Source: Osedax fenrisi (taxonomy: Eukaryota > Annelida > Polychaeta > Sabellida > Siboglinidae). Taken from it: 64,000 bases of DNA. Within the stretch, counting starts at the first letter, position 1; each line of letters opens with the position of its first letter. The stretch lies in assembly GCA_964019155.1 (NCBI GenBank), contig OZ025243.1, positions 34,259,230-34,323,229 on the forward strand, read 5' to 3'. Below the pieces are notes generated by a model. That model searched no databases. It was not told the origin of the DNA and saw only the letters and a list, made by a program, of their open reading frames with translations. This document shows positions 49,882-63,659 of the stretch, in pieces. The position numbers and the translations under genes were made by a program.

Positions 49882-50189
49882 ATTGTTATTATTATTATTG
49901 TTATTGTTATTATTGTTATTTTATTTCGTTGGAATCTGTTCATCCCATCCAGGAACTTAGATGAAGTTATACCTTATATCTATATATGGCTTTAATGTCT
50001 CTTCGAAGCCGCTCTCATGTTAAGGCATCCATGGTTTTAACTTGAGCCGATCATTTATTTATACACAATTATATAATAAAAATTCTAAGCATTATTTTAA
50101 TACCTGTTGTATTGGTCCTGATTAGGCTCGAATCCGCGTCTTACTACTCGTGTGTCTGACGCCTTAGCCAACTGAGCCACACGGGCAGT
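49882..50189 (-). mobile_element. tRNA-derived SINE, copy 3 (best preserved)
   Basis: Minus strand: tRNA-like head CCCGTGTGGCTCAGTTGGCT with A box (TGGCTCAGTTGG, about 50168-50179) and B box GGATTCGAGCC (50125-50135), a body, and a tail of AAT/AAC repeats (49882-49922). The head would be transcribed by RNA polymerase III. About 308 bp. Confidence 0.88.
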
Positions 50190-52325
50190 TATATATAAGT
50201 ATCGATTGATACACATTAAGATAAAATGTGTTAATATGATACCGCTATGTAATTATGTTTATTTTGTGATATACAGTTATGTGTAAATAAGAATTATAAA
50301 TATATGATGGTGATTTAATTTAATTATTATAAGATAATAAACTTATAGAAACTGGGATAATACACATATACGCGTATTAGAAAGCTATATGAGAATATAA
50401 GAGATGTTTTCATCGTTTACCATTGATGTGTGGTCCTCACGTGCTAGAAGTTCCTTATATTTTAATAACTTATAAATTATTTATTACAAATTAGTATATA
50501 TATATATATATATGTATTTTATTATACAGAATATATTTATTTGAGATATGTTTACATTACAATATCTATCGTAGGTATCTGAAAATATGTATTATAAGTG
50601 GAACTTACTCTATGTTTATTTACAAAAAGTATACTAGGGAAGATATCCTTAAGAATATATAAAATAATAAACGATCCGTTATTTACCGATAATATAACAC
50701 TGGTGGAAATTTAAATAAACCAGCGGTATTAAAAATGAATCGTCCGTTATAGAAAATAACTGGTTAGCTATAGACTAATCAACATCATATCATGTTTTTA
50801 ATTATTATATGTATTAATTACATAATACGATACTTGTAATGAAGTAGATCGATGATTAGTATAATAATTTTAATAATATTAATAAAATAATTGTATAAAT
50901 ATTAGTAAGATTGTTATTATACTAAGCATCGATCTACTTTATAATATATATTATGATATATATCATCTAGTTTAAAATTAATATAAATTATTATTATGAT
51001 TTCATATTTTTATTATAAATTATAGTAGGACCTATAGGACTTATAAGTTTAATAAATCAACTCTCGGGGAAAGAATGTGTGTAAACGCATGTAAACGAAT
51101 GTAAACGCATAAGAAATATTAAATTGATGATCAACTTTGAAGAATAATGTACATTATAGACACTTATGGATTCAAACTAAATATTAAACCATAGAAAATA
51201 TATATTATTAAATGTTAAAACTTGATATATAGAAATAACTGTCGTTCTGATAATAATGAATATACTGGATATAAATATGCTTTCAAATTGTAATTGTGTA
51301 TAAAATATTAATATTATATATTTTAATAACAAATTCAATTCAATTATATTTTATTAAAGCTTATAACATAAGTAGAGATTGTTACTTAGTTTTTCATATT
51401 TCATCCATACATATTATTTAATTTATCGGCATAATATAATAAATTTAAATTATTAAAAAATATATTAAAATATACAATAAATAATATGTTCTTACATTTA
51501 TCTGACTACCACTTCCCCTGATGTATATTTAGTGTAATAATTATTATATATTATCCTATTAAAAGCCTGTTTTATCTATGATTTATTATAATGAATATTA
51601 TAAATATTATAATAATCTAAATATAAAATATAGTCTATATAAAAAATATTACTTTATAACAATAATTGAATAGTTTAAACACACTTGCAATATACTCCCG
51701 CCATAAGAATACGCACACCCTCTTCAATATAAATAAGTACTTAATTCTCGGCATCCTCAAATATCTGCATTTACATTGACGTCAGGCTTACAATATATTC
51801 ATCAATATCAACATTTGTACATATTCTATATACGATATATATTATATAGTATATACGTTATACTCTATGACCTCTCCTTAATAATAATGTACCTATAGGT
51901 ATGAGTATACTCAATAATAATAACTACTTATACAATTGTATAACTTCATTTATTAAAAATACACGAATGATTAAATTAAAATGACTCTGCTAGAGATATA
52001 CTTAACATAAATTAAAAAACTAATTGAAGTACACTGCAAATAATTATCACTACAGTCGTCTAAATATGATAAATCTGCGAAGCTACTAGATAATAAACAT
52101 TAATTATGTACAAACTTACAATAAGTATATATACTATAAAATAAAATGAAACATACAATAAATCTACAGTTAAAGTTTAAAAGGGGTTATTCGGGTAATA
52201 TCATGGTAAACACGAATATAATAAAACGAGTATATTAAAATTAAAATAAGAAAAAACTCCTTCAATTACTTCTAATTAATATTACACTTACATAAAAATA
52301 CCTATATGCATACTATATTATATAC
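50190..52325. other. Intergenic AT-rich sequence, no gene seen
   Basis: No coding island or recognised element. The frames are short and AT-driven. Confidence 0.5.
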
Positions 52326-53625
52326 ATACATAATATACAGCTTATTTTATTAGATCTATCTGCTTCATTTAATACTATTGATCATTCTATTTTAATTAAA
52401 CGTCTTGGAGATATTGGTATTGTAGGTATTCATCTAGCTTGTATTAAATCGTACTTATCTGAAAGAATATTTTCTATAAAAATTGATAACCATTATTCAT
52501 TTAACCATTTTACTTGTAAAATGTATTACGGAGAGCCTCAAGGTTCTGTATTAAGGCCATTGCTATTTTCTCTGTATATCTTACCTCTTAAAAATATTAT
52601 ATCTAATTTTCCCTCTGTAAAATATCAAATTTTTGCGGATGATATTCAATTGTATATTGAGCTTCCAGTAATATCTAATTCATCTGATAATGTAGCTCTA
52701 ATTGATTGTATTAATATGGTTAAAATTGTTTTTTTTTTTACAAAATAGCTTAATGTTGAATATGAATAAAACTCAACTTATAAATTAATATAGAACATCA
52801 TAAGTTTATCCTTCTGTCATCATAGATTCTATTACAATGGTTACTTGCAATAATGTAAAAAACTTTGGTTTTATTTTTGATGATAACCTAAATTTCTCCG
52901 ATCAGATAGCTAATGTGTGTAAATCATCTAATTATATAATTGATATAAATTATATAAAATACGATCAATAAGGAAATTCTTACCTTTATGAATTTATAAA
53001 ATGTTAATAGAATTATTAATTATGTTACATATACATTATTGTTGTTCTCTATATTATGGCCTAGCTTTACTTCTACTAAATCCTTAGATAGAATCATTAG
53101 ATCATCGATAAAAGTTTTACATCGTTTAACATTATATGACCATAAATCAGTCAATTATAGCTTAGTTAATTCTAAATGGTTAAATATTTATCAAAGATCT
53201 ACCTTCAGCTATTTAAAACTAATTGTTAAGGTACTGAAGAATCATCTTCCGAGTTATGTGAATGACCTCCTACAATTCAGATTTTACAGGCGGGATCTAC
53301 GAAACTCGTCTACCTACTCGGTTATTACAAAAGAGGAATTACAAGCTATCAAGATATGGAAAACGTTCTTTCAGTGTAGCTGCAGCCGATATATTGGGAA
53401 TTCTACCTGTACGATTAAGAACTAATGTAAATTATTCTTATTTTAAACCTATTGTTATTAATTCGTAAAAATTAATTTTATTATTTTCAACTGATTTATA
53501 TTTGTTTTGTGTATTTTGTAATTTTTATATATTTTGTTGTTGTTTTTGTTTTGTTTACACAATAGAGAACATTTAACGTTATTTGTGTGTCTAAATAAAC
53601 ATTAATTTATTCATTCATTCATTCA
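52326..53625 (+). mobile_element. 5'-truncated non-LTR retrotransposon (CR1/Jockey-like)
   Basis: It starts inside reverse transcriptase: LILLDLSASFNTIDHSILIK, then EPQGSVLRPLLFSLYILPLK and FADDIQLY at 52634. Several frame breaks follow. The C-terminal part includes HRSTFSYLKLIVKVLKNHLP (53195) and LRTNVNYSYFKPIVINS. It ends in (ATTC)n at about 53609-53625. It lies between genes A and B. Confidence 0.85.
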
Positions 53626-53797
53626 CACGTATAAGTAGGTTAATTATAGTCTTTAATTAAAAAATAAGGTAAATAATGGTTGAAATAAATTCAATATAAA
53701 AACTTTAATCCAGAATAAGCTAATAGAGCATACTAGAAATGTAAAATAATTTAATATCTTTCAAGAGTTAGATCCGGCTTCGATTATCAGTTTACAT

Positions 53798-54002
53798 TAG
53801 TGATGTAAATTATTCTCAAATATAAAGCACAATGCAGTCTCAGGCTAAGTTACCTAAAGTCTCAACTCGGCTCGGGCTCGTTTTGTTAGAGTCTCGGCTC
53901 GGCTCGGGCTCGTTTTTTTTCCGAAAATGAAAGTCTCGGCTCGGCATCAATAACCAAAAGTCTCGGCTCAGCATCAAAAGCTCGGCATCATTTACATCAC
54001 TA
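53798..54002. mobile_element. Short hAT-like MITE with TCTCGGCTCGG repeats
   Basis: Ends TAGTGATGTAAAT and ATTTACATCACTA. Flanks GTTTACAT and GTTCACAG match at 6 of 8 positions. The interior holds several AAGTCTCGGCTCGG units. Confidence 0.65.
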
Positions 54003-54016
54003 GTTCACAGTAATTA

Positions 54017-54772
54017 GGGTTAAGTAACCGAATATGGACAGTGCCCGAATAAGGACACTCTCGGTATCTCAGAAACCACAAGACCTACAAAAAAATGTTT
54101 AATGAATAACATATCTATAATTATATAAATAGTCTAAACAAGTATATTTTATTTTTTAATTATTCAAAATAGTGTACTATATATCTAGAATATATATAGT
54201 GCACATATATCTAGAGTTCATATAAATCTCTAATACGGACACTCCATAGAGTGTTTTAATACAGACACTCTATATATAGAGTACCCTATAGGGTATATAT
54301 AACCAATCAGCGCGAGGGTGTGAACTATTCTGATTTTCATAAAATCGAGTGCTAAATCTAAAATGTTATTATTTAGATACTTAACTTGTATTATTAATTA
54401 ATAAAATATTAAAATTAATAAATTAATTATTAATTAAATTATATTAAATTATTCATAAAATTAAATATAAATAATTATTTGTAATTCATCTTATTGGTTC
54501 ATAAATAATATATAGTTTTCCTAGTGGTATATAGGGTATCCGTATTAGACACATAGTATCCCTATTCGGACACTATTACCGAATACGGACACCCCCGTTA
54601 TCTATAGATAACGGGGATTATATGGAATAAAAATATTAAATACAATTTTAAAATCACAATAATATCTATAATCATATACTATAAATAAATTGTAATTTTT
54701 GAATAATAATATGTAGTCATACAATTTTAAGTCAATGTATTATTAAAGTGTCCGGATTAGGTAACTTTCCTC
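54017..54772. mobile_element. MITE of the 14262-15171 family, inverted and diverged
   Basis: The ends GGGTTAAGTAACCGAA and TTAGGTAACTTTCCTC sit inside TA. Internal AATACGGACACTC and GTATCTCAGAAACCACA match the other copy. Confidence 0.7.
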
Positions 54773-55241
54773 TATATTTATTTTGATTATAATATAATAC
54801 TTTATTTATATAATTATTATAGGACTAAAACAATAAATAAATTATCATGTATCAAATATATATAACTTATTTGACAAATAATACGTGATGTGTTGAATGC
54901 TTTATTAAACGCATATTTTGTTATTCTATTTGAATAAATAAAATTCAAGATTCACAGGATTTCTATATTTCTTTATGAATGATTTGAATTATAAATCATT
55001 AAATGTCGTAAATACGTAAAATATCGACATATTTGTAGCATCTACTTTACCTGAAATGAGAACATAATATCATATTTATAGTATGTATAATTAATGTATT
55101 AATACATATAAACGGTATACGATAGCTGATGTTTCCAAATAATATAATAGAGTAAACAATATTCATTTATGTAATATTAAGTAAGTATATTTAACACATA
55201 TATTTCATAAATTAATAATTAAATATTCTACATATTTAGAT

Positions 55242-55247
55242 TTTATT
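55242..55247 (-). promoter_or_regulatory. Candidate polyadenylation signal of gene A
   Basis: AATAAA on the minus strand, 18 bases after the gene A stop. It supports the exon at 55266 being terminal, though AT-rich chance matches are common. Confidence 0.45.
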
Positions 55248-55265
55248 CAATTATTATTGTTGTAA

Positions 55266-55475
55266 TTATGTTACCTGTTGCTGACTTATTGTTCTCCTTA
55301 ACGAGTAGCTCTTCCAATCCGGGATACAGAAGTTTTCTTTAGTCGGATTTATATAACCGAAAGCACAATTAATCATAGCCAAGGCTCCGAATACACAATA
55401 GATGGCGAAACCGTATGTCGTCGTGTCAAAACTGTTGAAGTTCGCGAACAATATCGGAACAATCAACATGTAGGT
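55266..55475 (-). CDS. Gene A exon 8, terminal
   Basis: 210 bp from acceptor TTCTGCAG to TAA. Encodes TYMLIVPILFANFNSFDTTT, a second helix (YGFAIYCVFGALAMINCAFG), a loop with NPTKENFC and a basic tail. A GTAACA six codon-bases before the stop could act as a donor, which would fuse genes A and B; the matching exon in gene B is terminal, which argues against that. Confidence 0.85.
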   Translation of the reverse strand, partial: TYMLIVPILFANFNSFDTTTYGFAIYCVFGALAMINCAFGYINPTKENFCIPDWKSYSLRRTISQQQVT

Positions 55476-55494
55476 CTGCAGAAGTGTATGATAA

Positions 55495-55538
<44 letters not shown>

Positions 55539-55729
55539 GAATTATTATAATACAGCACGTAAAGTAATGTTAACATTGTTTACATAAACGAGTTTACTTC
55601 GAGTCTGAGTTTACATTTGTTCTGGTTCATTATGTATTAAAAAATATATATTTTGTATATATATGTGATTTTATGTTATGTGTATATTAAATTTCATATT
55701 ATATATATATAATATAATTAATTTTCTAA

Positions 55730-55781
<52 letters not shown>

Positions 55782-57282
55782 ATTGTATATGAGATTATGC
55801 TGATTAATAATGTATTTGTATTTATATACGTATTAGACTGATCACTACTGGCCACTAATGGTCACTACACGGGTGACACGTACTGACCAATGGTATACTG
55901 TACTACTAATACCTGTAACGTGGTTATACTGATACTATTACTGATCACGTGGGTGCAATTGATCACGTGTGTGTTACTGTTCACGTGAGTCTATTAAACA
56001 GTGTTATACTGCATTAATAATACTACCGGTCGCGTGGTTGTACTGTTACAGGTCACGTGTGTACTAGCATTGATCACGTGGTGATACTAAAACTGTTACA
56101 GGTCACGTGCGTTTAGTACGACCATTGATCACGTGATTGGACTGAAACTGTTATAGGTCACGTGTGTATAGTACTACCATTTATCACGTGATTGGACTGA
56201 AACTGTTACAGGTCACGTGCGTATAGTACTACCATTGATCACGTGATTGGACTGAAACTGTTACAGGTCACGTGTGTATAGTACTACCATTGATCACGTA
56301 GTTGTATTGTTACTGATCACGTGTGTTATAGTACTACCATTGATCACGTGGTTATACTAATACAGGTCACGTTCGTACTAGCATTGATCACGTGATTGTA
56401 CTGACCAGCATATTGCAGAACAGATATCCCTGGCGGTCAACTCTCTCGTGAAAGCGGATAGACCCGATACCGTGGAACAGGTTGATGGCGAGAAGGCAGA
56501 CGTAGGTCTTCAGCAGGTGTACGTGTATTCCGTCCGGTTTAGAGGTCATAGGCATCTGTAGAGGTCGAAGTGGTTATGTTACATGTAGTTCGCGAGTTAC
56601 TTAGCGATGCTCTTGTGTGGACGTATCTAGTGTGGGCGTGTCTAGTGTGGGGGTATCTAGTGTGGGCGTATCTAGTATGGGCGTTTAAAGTGTGGGCGTG
56701 CTAACGGAATATGTAATGATAATTGTTGATAATTGTTGGTAATAGAATTAGGTTAATTAGGTTAACCTATTGTTATTATTATTGTTAATATTGTGTTATT
56801 TGAGTTATTTCTTACCATCCAGGAACTTAGAGGACATTCTCACTTATGAAATTGCTCTAATGTCTGTAGGAAGCCTCTCTAAATTAAAGCATACATTGTT
56901 TTAATGAGAACCGATAACTTGTATACCTATAGTTATATAAGATCACATCTAAATATTATTTAAAACCTATTTTACGGGTTCTTAATTACCCTGATATAAA
57001 GCCTGTGTATATGATATATTAGCTAACCGGTAATAGTGATAAATAAGTATCTATTTATATACTAATTAATTAAAAATGTTATTTATAATTAAACCCAGCT
57101 CCTAGAACATAATTCTATAGATTAATATACTATTAATTATTATTTATTAATACAACTATGTATAGTATAATACAAGATAGAATAGAGTATACTATTAGAG
57201 TATATTATATATATAATTGAATAACAAAACCCTAACTCATACTATAGTATTGGGTTTAGTATACTAAACACAATATTATAAT

Positions 57283-57316
<34 letters not shown>

Positions 57317-59328
57317 GTATGTAACTATGGAATATAGTGTATGACACGCATACAGACACGCACACACACACGCACACACACACACGCACACACACACACG
57401 AGCGCACACTAACGATGTTCCTGATGACGTACTCGGGGTATCCGTAGAACCAGAACAGCGTATGCACGGTGAACACAACGTCCAGCATCATGGTCTTGCG
57501 CATGGGCACGCTAATGCAGTAGTGGCCGAATGACGGGATACGACACACTATCATCGTGTTGCCTAGCAACCACAACAAACAACCGAATATAGCCGTAGCG
57601 AAGTGCTGTGGAAGCGGTGAGGCGGATTATTGTATCGGTAACGAGATGTAATAACTATATATTTAACAATGTATAGGGTCATGTATATATTATGTAATTA
57701 ATTATTATGAATTTAGTATAATTTAATAATAATAGTTATACAAATAGAAATACATATACTTATGTATATTATAATTAGTTATTAAGAATATCGGATGATG
57801 TAATACAAAATTACAGTAATTAATACAATTATAGAGAATGTAAAAACTATATTTAGTAAATCTAGTCATGCAATTACCATATAGTGTGTGTATATGTGTG
57901 TGTATATGTGAGTGTATGTGTGTATGTATATGTTTATATGTGTGTATATGTGTATGTGCGTGTTTGTATGTGAATGTGTGAATGTGTGAGTTATGCAACA
58001 TTATCTTACCGCGTTGGACAGCTTGTGTTTGAAATCCTGAAGATTAGCATTCAGCTGATTAGACAGAAGTGTCGCGAGAAGTAACATTCCTCCCTGTAAC
58101 GTAATGCTTTGTGTTATTATAGTGTGGTTATAACCTATATCATACGCATAGTAGTGGGCAAACTAGAGTTTATTATATGTGTAGGTATAATAATAATGTT
58201 AACGAGTATAATCGTGCAAACATTCGACAATCATATAATACATTATATAAATGTGTGATGATGCAGCATGGTGAAGATGTTATTACAGAAATCCTTATTT
58301 AAAATATGTACTAACATGACATAATAATATTAATAAATAATATTAATAATAATAGTTACAATAGTTACAATAGTAATATATATATATATATATAGGCTAG
58401 GATAAATTTTATTATTGTAATTAGAATACACAAATAATAAATGTATAAGACTCTTTTTCAGTAAGAATTTAGAGGTTTTCTACTATAATAATGTCATATA
58501 TATAGTATATACTATATAAGAACGTATTAGTATGTACACACATTTACACGTGTATACATTGTACACATGAACACATGTATTCATTGTACACATGAACACG
58601 TGTATTCATTGTACACATGAACACGTGTATACATTGTACACATGAACACGTGTATACATTGTACACATGAACACGTGTATTCATTGTACACATGAACACG
58701 TGTATACATTGTACACATGAACACGTGTATTCATTGTACACATGAACACGTGTATTCATTGTACACATGAACACGTGTATACATTGTACACATGAACACA
58801 TGTATTCATTGTACACATGAACACGTGTATACATTGTACACATGAACACGTGTATTCATTGTACACATGAACACATGTATACATTGTACACATGAACACA
58901 TGTATTCATTGTACACATGAACACGTGTATACATTGTACACATGAACACGTGTATACATTGTACACATGAACACGTGTATACATTGTACACATGAACACA
59001 TGTATTCATTGTACACATGAACACGTGTATACATTGTACACATGAACACGTGTATACATTGTACACATGAACACGTGTATTCATTGTACACATGAACACG
59101 TGTATTCATTGTACACATGAACACGTGTATTCATTGTTATCATACACCCCACGTGACTAACGATAACTCTGGAGAAAGTGTACGACGAGAGGGCCGACCT
59201 GGTCTGAGTGGTCTTGAACATTGCCCTACATCTTGTGACGGACAACGCCAGCATCACGGCTCCGTTAGCCTTCATCAGTGAGTCATGTATCCGGTCGTAA
59301 TCGTCACCCAGAATCTATTAATAGATAC

Positions 59329-59359
<31 letters not shown>

Positions 59360-60898
59360 TACTAGCGTTAAACGTGACCGTAGTAATATAAATGTTCGCA
59401 AATTTTAAGTATACAAAAAAAGAAAGTTTTAATATTGTGAATACAATACAAAATGAGTTAATGTTAACAAATTAACAAAAGTCGATTAATCGCCAGCATT
59501 TTAATGTGAGTTGAGAAGATAGGATGTTCGCGCTCGGCGGGTGTGTGTTAAAATACAATACATTAAATACAATACATTAAATACAATACATTAAATACAA
59601 TACATTAAATACAATACATTACATACAATACATTAAATACAATAAATGTACAGACTATAGTTTGTTATATAGTTAATTATAATGTTATCAATTATGATAC
59701 ATATCAAGTAGTGTGATACTAGTGCAATAATATCAACTTGTTTCATATCGATACATCTTATAACATGACGATCTCGAAATGTAATACACATTTCCTGAAA
59801 TATGTTATCAAGTGATTCTATGAATTCACAAACAGTAGTCAAGTACATATGTGACCTACTTATCCTACATATGTGACCTAATTATCCTACAAACGTGACC
59901 TACTTATTCTACATATATAGAGAGGTGTATAAGTGAGGTGTTTGGTATCAAACAATACATAGCATCATAGTTGGCATTGTTATATTAATATAAGTGTTAA
60001 CAAATTGTTAAATAAATACTACACGTATATTAATTAATAAGTAATTAGAAATATTAATATTGCGATATATGCCCTACACATAAACACATACACACTCATA
60101 CACACTAACATAGATACATATACACACACTAACATACATACGTATACTCACACTTATCACAAACCATAATCTTGAACACCCGCTCCGAGTAGAAGTAGAA
60201 ACAGACGCCGACCTTGAACAGCGAGATGATCTCGAAGCACTCCCAGACTCTGTACTTCGTGTACCTCCTCTCTAGGAACACGGCTATCGAGAATATAGCC
60301 AACAGGTAGCACATGCAACTACGGCGCGGTAGAGGTCATTATAGAGGTCAGTGTAGGGGTCAACGCGCGTGGGTAGTGTGTGGGTTAATAGGTCAACGCG
60401 TGGGTAGTGTGTGGGTTAAGAGGTATTGCCGCTAGCATCGATTACATCGAGAGTGGTGATTATTAATATTAGATATTGATTAGTATTAAAATCATATATA
60501 TATATAAGTATATTATATATATAATATATATTATATTATATTATAATATATATATATACATTTATATTGATTAATTAATTCCAAATATTACATAACACCA
60601 TGTATATTATACATATAATATATGTATTCATTGCTATACCGGTGAGTCATCAGTTGTTATTACGTAATAAATCACTGTACTTACGTAATAGTAATTAACC
60701 GTAATATTATTTTTATAATTATTATTTATACACGTTTATTAATAGCTTATATCGTACGATAGTATACTAATATAATACCATTCTATCAATAGCTATACAG
60801 GTATTATATACCTATAGCAGATGTAAATATACAGGGTGTCAATAAATTAATAGGTATACATTTACTATACTATAGTATTTAAGGATATTTATAATATA

Positions 60899-60935
<37 letters not shown>

Positions 60936-61466
60936 CAATTTATAGATATTATCAATAACATAATACGAAACATATTTGTATTTCTATATAATATTATATG
61001 GTGTATTTAAGCAGGTATTTGTTATCAAATTTGTTCCAATATAGTGTGTGTCCTCATACGTGTCCTTATACGTGACCTATGTGTCCTAAACTTGACCTAT
61101 GTGTCCTAAACTTGACGTCATTGCGTAACCGATAACTACGATACTACACACTGTTTAATGACGCATGCATGTATGACTCATTAGGTGATCTCGCTATGGT
61201 AATACTTATACTAACTAGAACTCCATGCAGTTGAAGGACAGCTCTTCCTGTTTGAACTCCAGAACCACTGGAGCGGAACGCTGCGCATCTCTTTCCGGTC
61301 GCACCTCTTCCTTGTCGTCATTGTCAGATTCCACCTAATCATTACGGTAACGTTAATAATATGGTATTATTATTAATAGCCTGTAACGTTTTGTAAAATT
61401 ACATTTGAATATGTTTACATTTATGAATTAGCCAGTGCGTTGATTCTAGTTAATATTTGTATATTA

Positions 61467-61513
<47 letters not shown>

Positions 61514-61634
61514 TAGGTTGCTAGAAAAGGAATAGTTATTTAGGGTTTAAATTTTATATTTTTTATTTTTTATCACTTTGATAATTATGTTTTTATCTGA
61601 GTAGATATATTAATAATATAGCATAACTATATAG

Positions 61635-61670
<36 letters not shown>

Positions 61671-63612
61671 ATATCCCTATAGGAGATATAATATTAATAA
61701 ATCTAATAGATTAACTCTTATTCGTTTGTATTCAAACCTATGTAAGTCCTCCATCGTATTTAAAATAATATATGTGTATCGATAATTTATTTACATTTAA
61801 AAAATATACGGATTATAAAATTGCACAAATAATTAACTACATTATTTAAAAATGTATATTAACTTACGCATATTACACATATACTTAATATATATATACT
61901 AATTGTCTATAGATTATATTAAATAAATGTTATCTAATGAAGTCAGTGTATTATAACATCAACGTATTCCGTAGCCTATAGGCTTACTCGAAGTCCTTGA
62001 TATATATATCAAGGACTTCGATATACATACGAATACACACACAATATAAATATTATTTTAAAGTTAACTATATTTGAATAATATTAATATTACATATTAT
62101 ATGTCATATATATATAACTGATTATATAAGTTATAACTGATAAATTATTAGTTATGATATTTTTTGATTCTCAATTTATTTTTTTAATTTAATTAATATG
62201 TATATTTAACTCATTATGTAATAGTATTGATAGTGTATATATATATAATTATATATAAAAAAAAACAGAATATCACCTATACTGTAATACATAGACTGTA
62301 GGTGTAAGTAACAATGTTATATATTAATATTATAAATTAATTAATAATGTATTAATAAATGTTTAAACATATCTATCAAAAGAGTGAATAACTAAAAAAT
62401 ATAATAATATTACTAAACAAATTAATGTCAAAAATCGTTATATGTATGATTATGAATGATGTATAAATACTAAATCTTAATGTCTTATAATTGCATGACA
62501 ATATTTCAATAAACTTTGATTCCCAGTATTCAAACAAAATCAAAACATGTGTTCAACATATGTTTAACACAACATATTGCATCCTACTCAATTCGGATCA
62601 AATAACACATGTTAGATTCATCTTGAACATAAGTTTAAAACACATACTATCCGATGCAAGGTAAACATATCTTGAACACACGCGTAACATGCATGTAATT
62701 TCGATGCAAGTTATAGCTATAGTAAACATATAGATTTTTCTCAGAATGTTAATTTTACTAACAAATCCGGAACTTTTTTCTATTCAATAAAATGTCTATA
62801 CTTTTCAGTATATTAAGAAATATTCAAATATAGAATTATTACGTTTTTTTTTCAAATATAATCTAAAGAATTTTATTTCTGTTTTTCTTTAGTTTTTTTC
62901 ATTTTTATTTTTGAATCACTCCTTTTAAAAACCAAATGTTTGTAATAAAAAAAATAGTTATTATAGAATGAAGTAATATTATTACATCCTCGCAAACATT
63001 ATATACAAATATTTAAAATATTTCAAGTTAGAGATTTAAAAAAAATAGTCAGTTTCATATCTATTTACATGTACGCTAAAGGTTATCACTTTTAATTATT
63101 GTCAAAATGACACGCTTGGCAAGTGATTACAGACTAATTCTAGATAAAATGAAACACGTGTATATAATATTAGTATGTACATACTAATTTTGTTTTCATT
63201 TTTAGTTATTTTTGACCCAGCGATGGCTTCCCTAGTACATTGTACACCCGAGAAGGTTTTACAGCCCCTTAATGATAACCTAGAATATACCTAGACTACG
63301 GGAAACCTATGTTACTAATTCGGTAAGTACCTTCATAACTACAGAACGAGATCTTACTACTATGCGCAGATATATACATCGAGTATTATACGTCTACGTT
63401 CGTGTGTGTATGCCCACTAATGTCATGCGCATGTGGGTATACCATGTTGTAAGGTTAACAAACTATGTGTGTATTAAGTGTAAAACGTGTATAATTACTA
63501 CTACATTTAGTTTTAAAGCTAAGCTTAAAACGTGTTTATTCAGCGAATGAATTTATTAATTGTCATAATTTCTATAAACATATAGAGTATACACTATTGT
63601 TAATATATATAA

Positions 63613-63659
<47 letters not shown>

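Noticed and set aside
50108..50189. tRNA gene on the minus strand
   Set aside because: A and B boxes are present, but the segment is the head of a SINE with body and tail, and no cloverleaf acceptor stem could be paired.
58544..59124. Long minus-strand frames reading VHVYNEYTCSCVQCIH repeats
   Set aside because: They are translations of the 25-bp minisatellite in all three frames; no independent coding signal.
58545..59137. CRISPR-like look of regularly spaced repeats
   Set aside because: Units are directly adjacent with no unique spacers, in a eukaryotic intron.
63230..63312. Plus-strand mini-frame MASLVHCTPEKVLQPLNDNL before a good GTAAGT
   Set aside because: 23 codons, no acceptor-supported neighbours on the plus strand; probably non-LTR debris.
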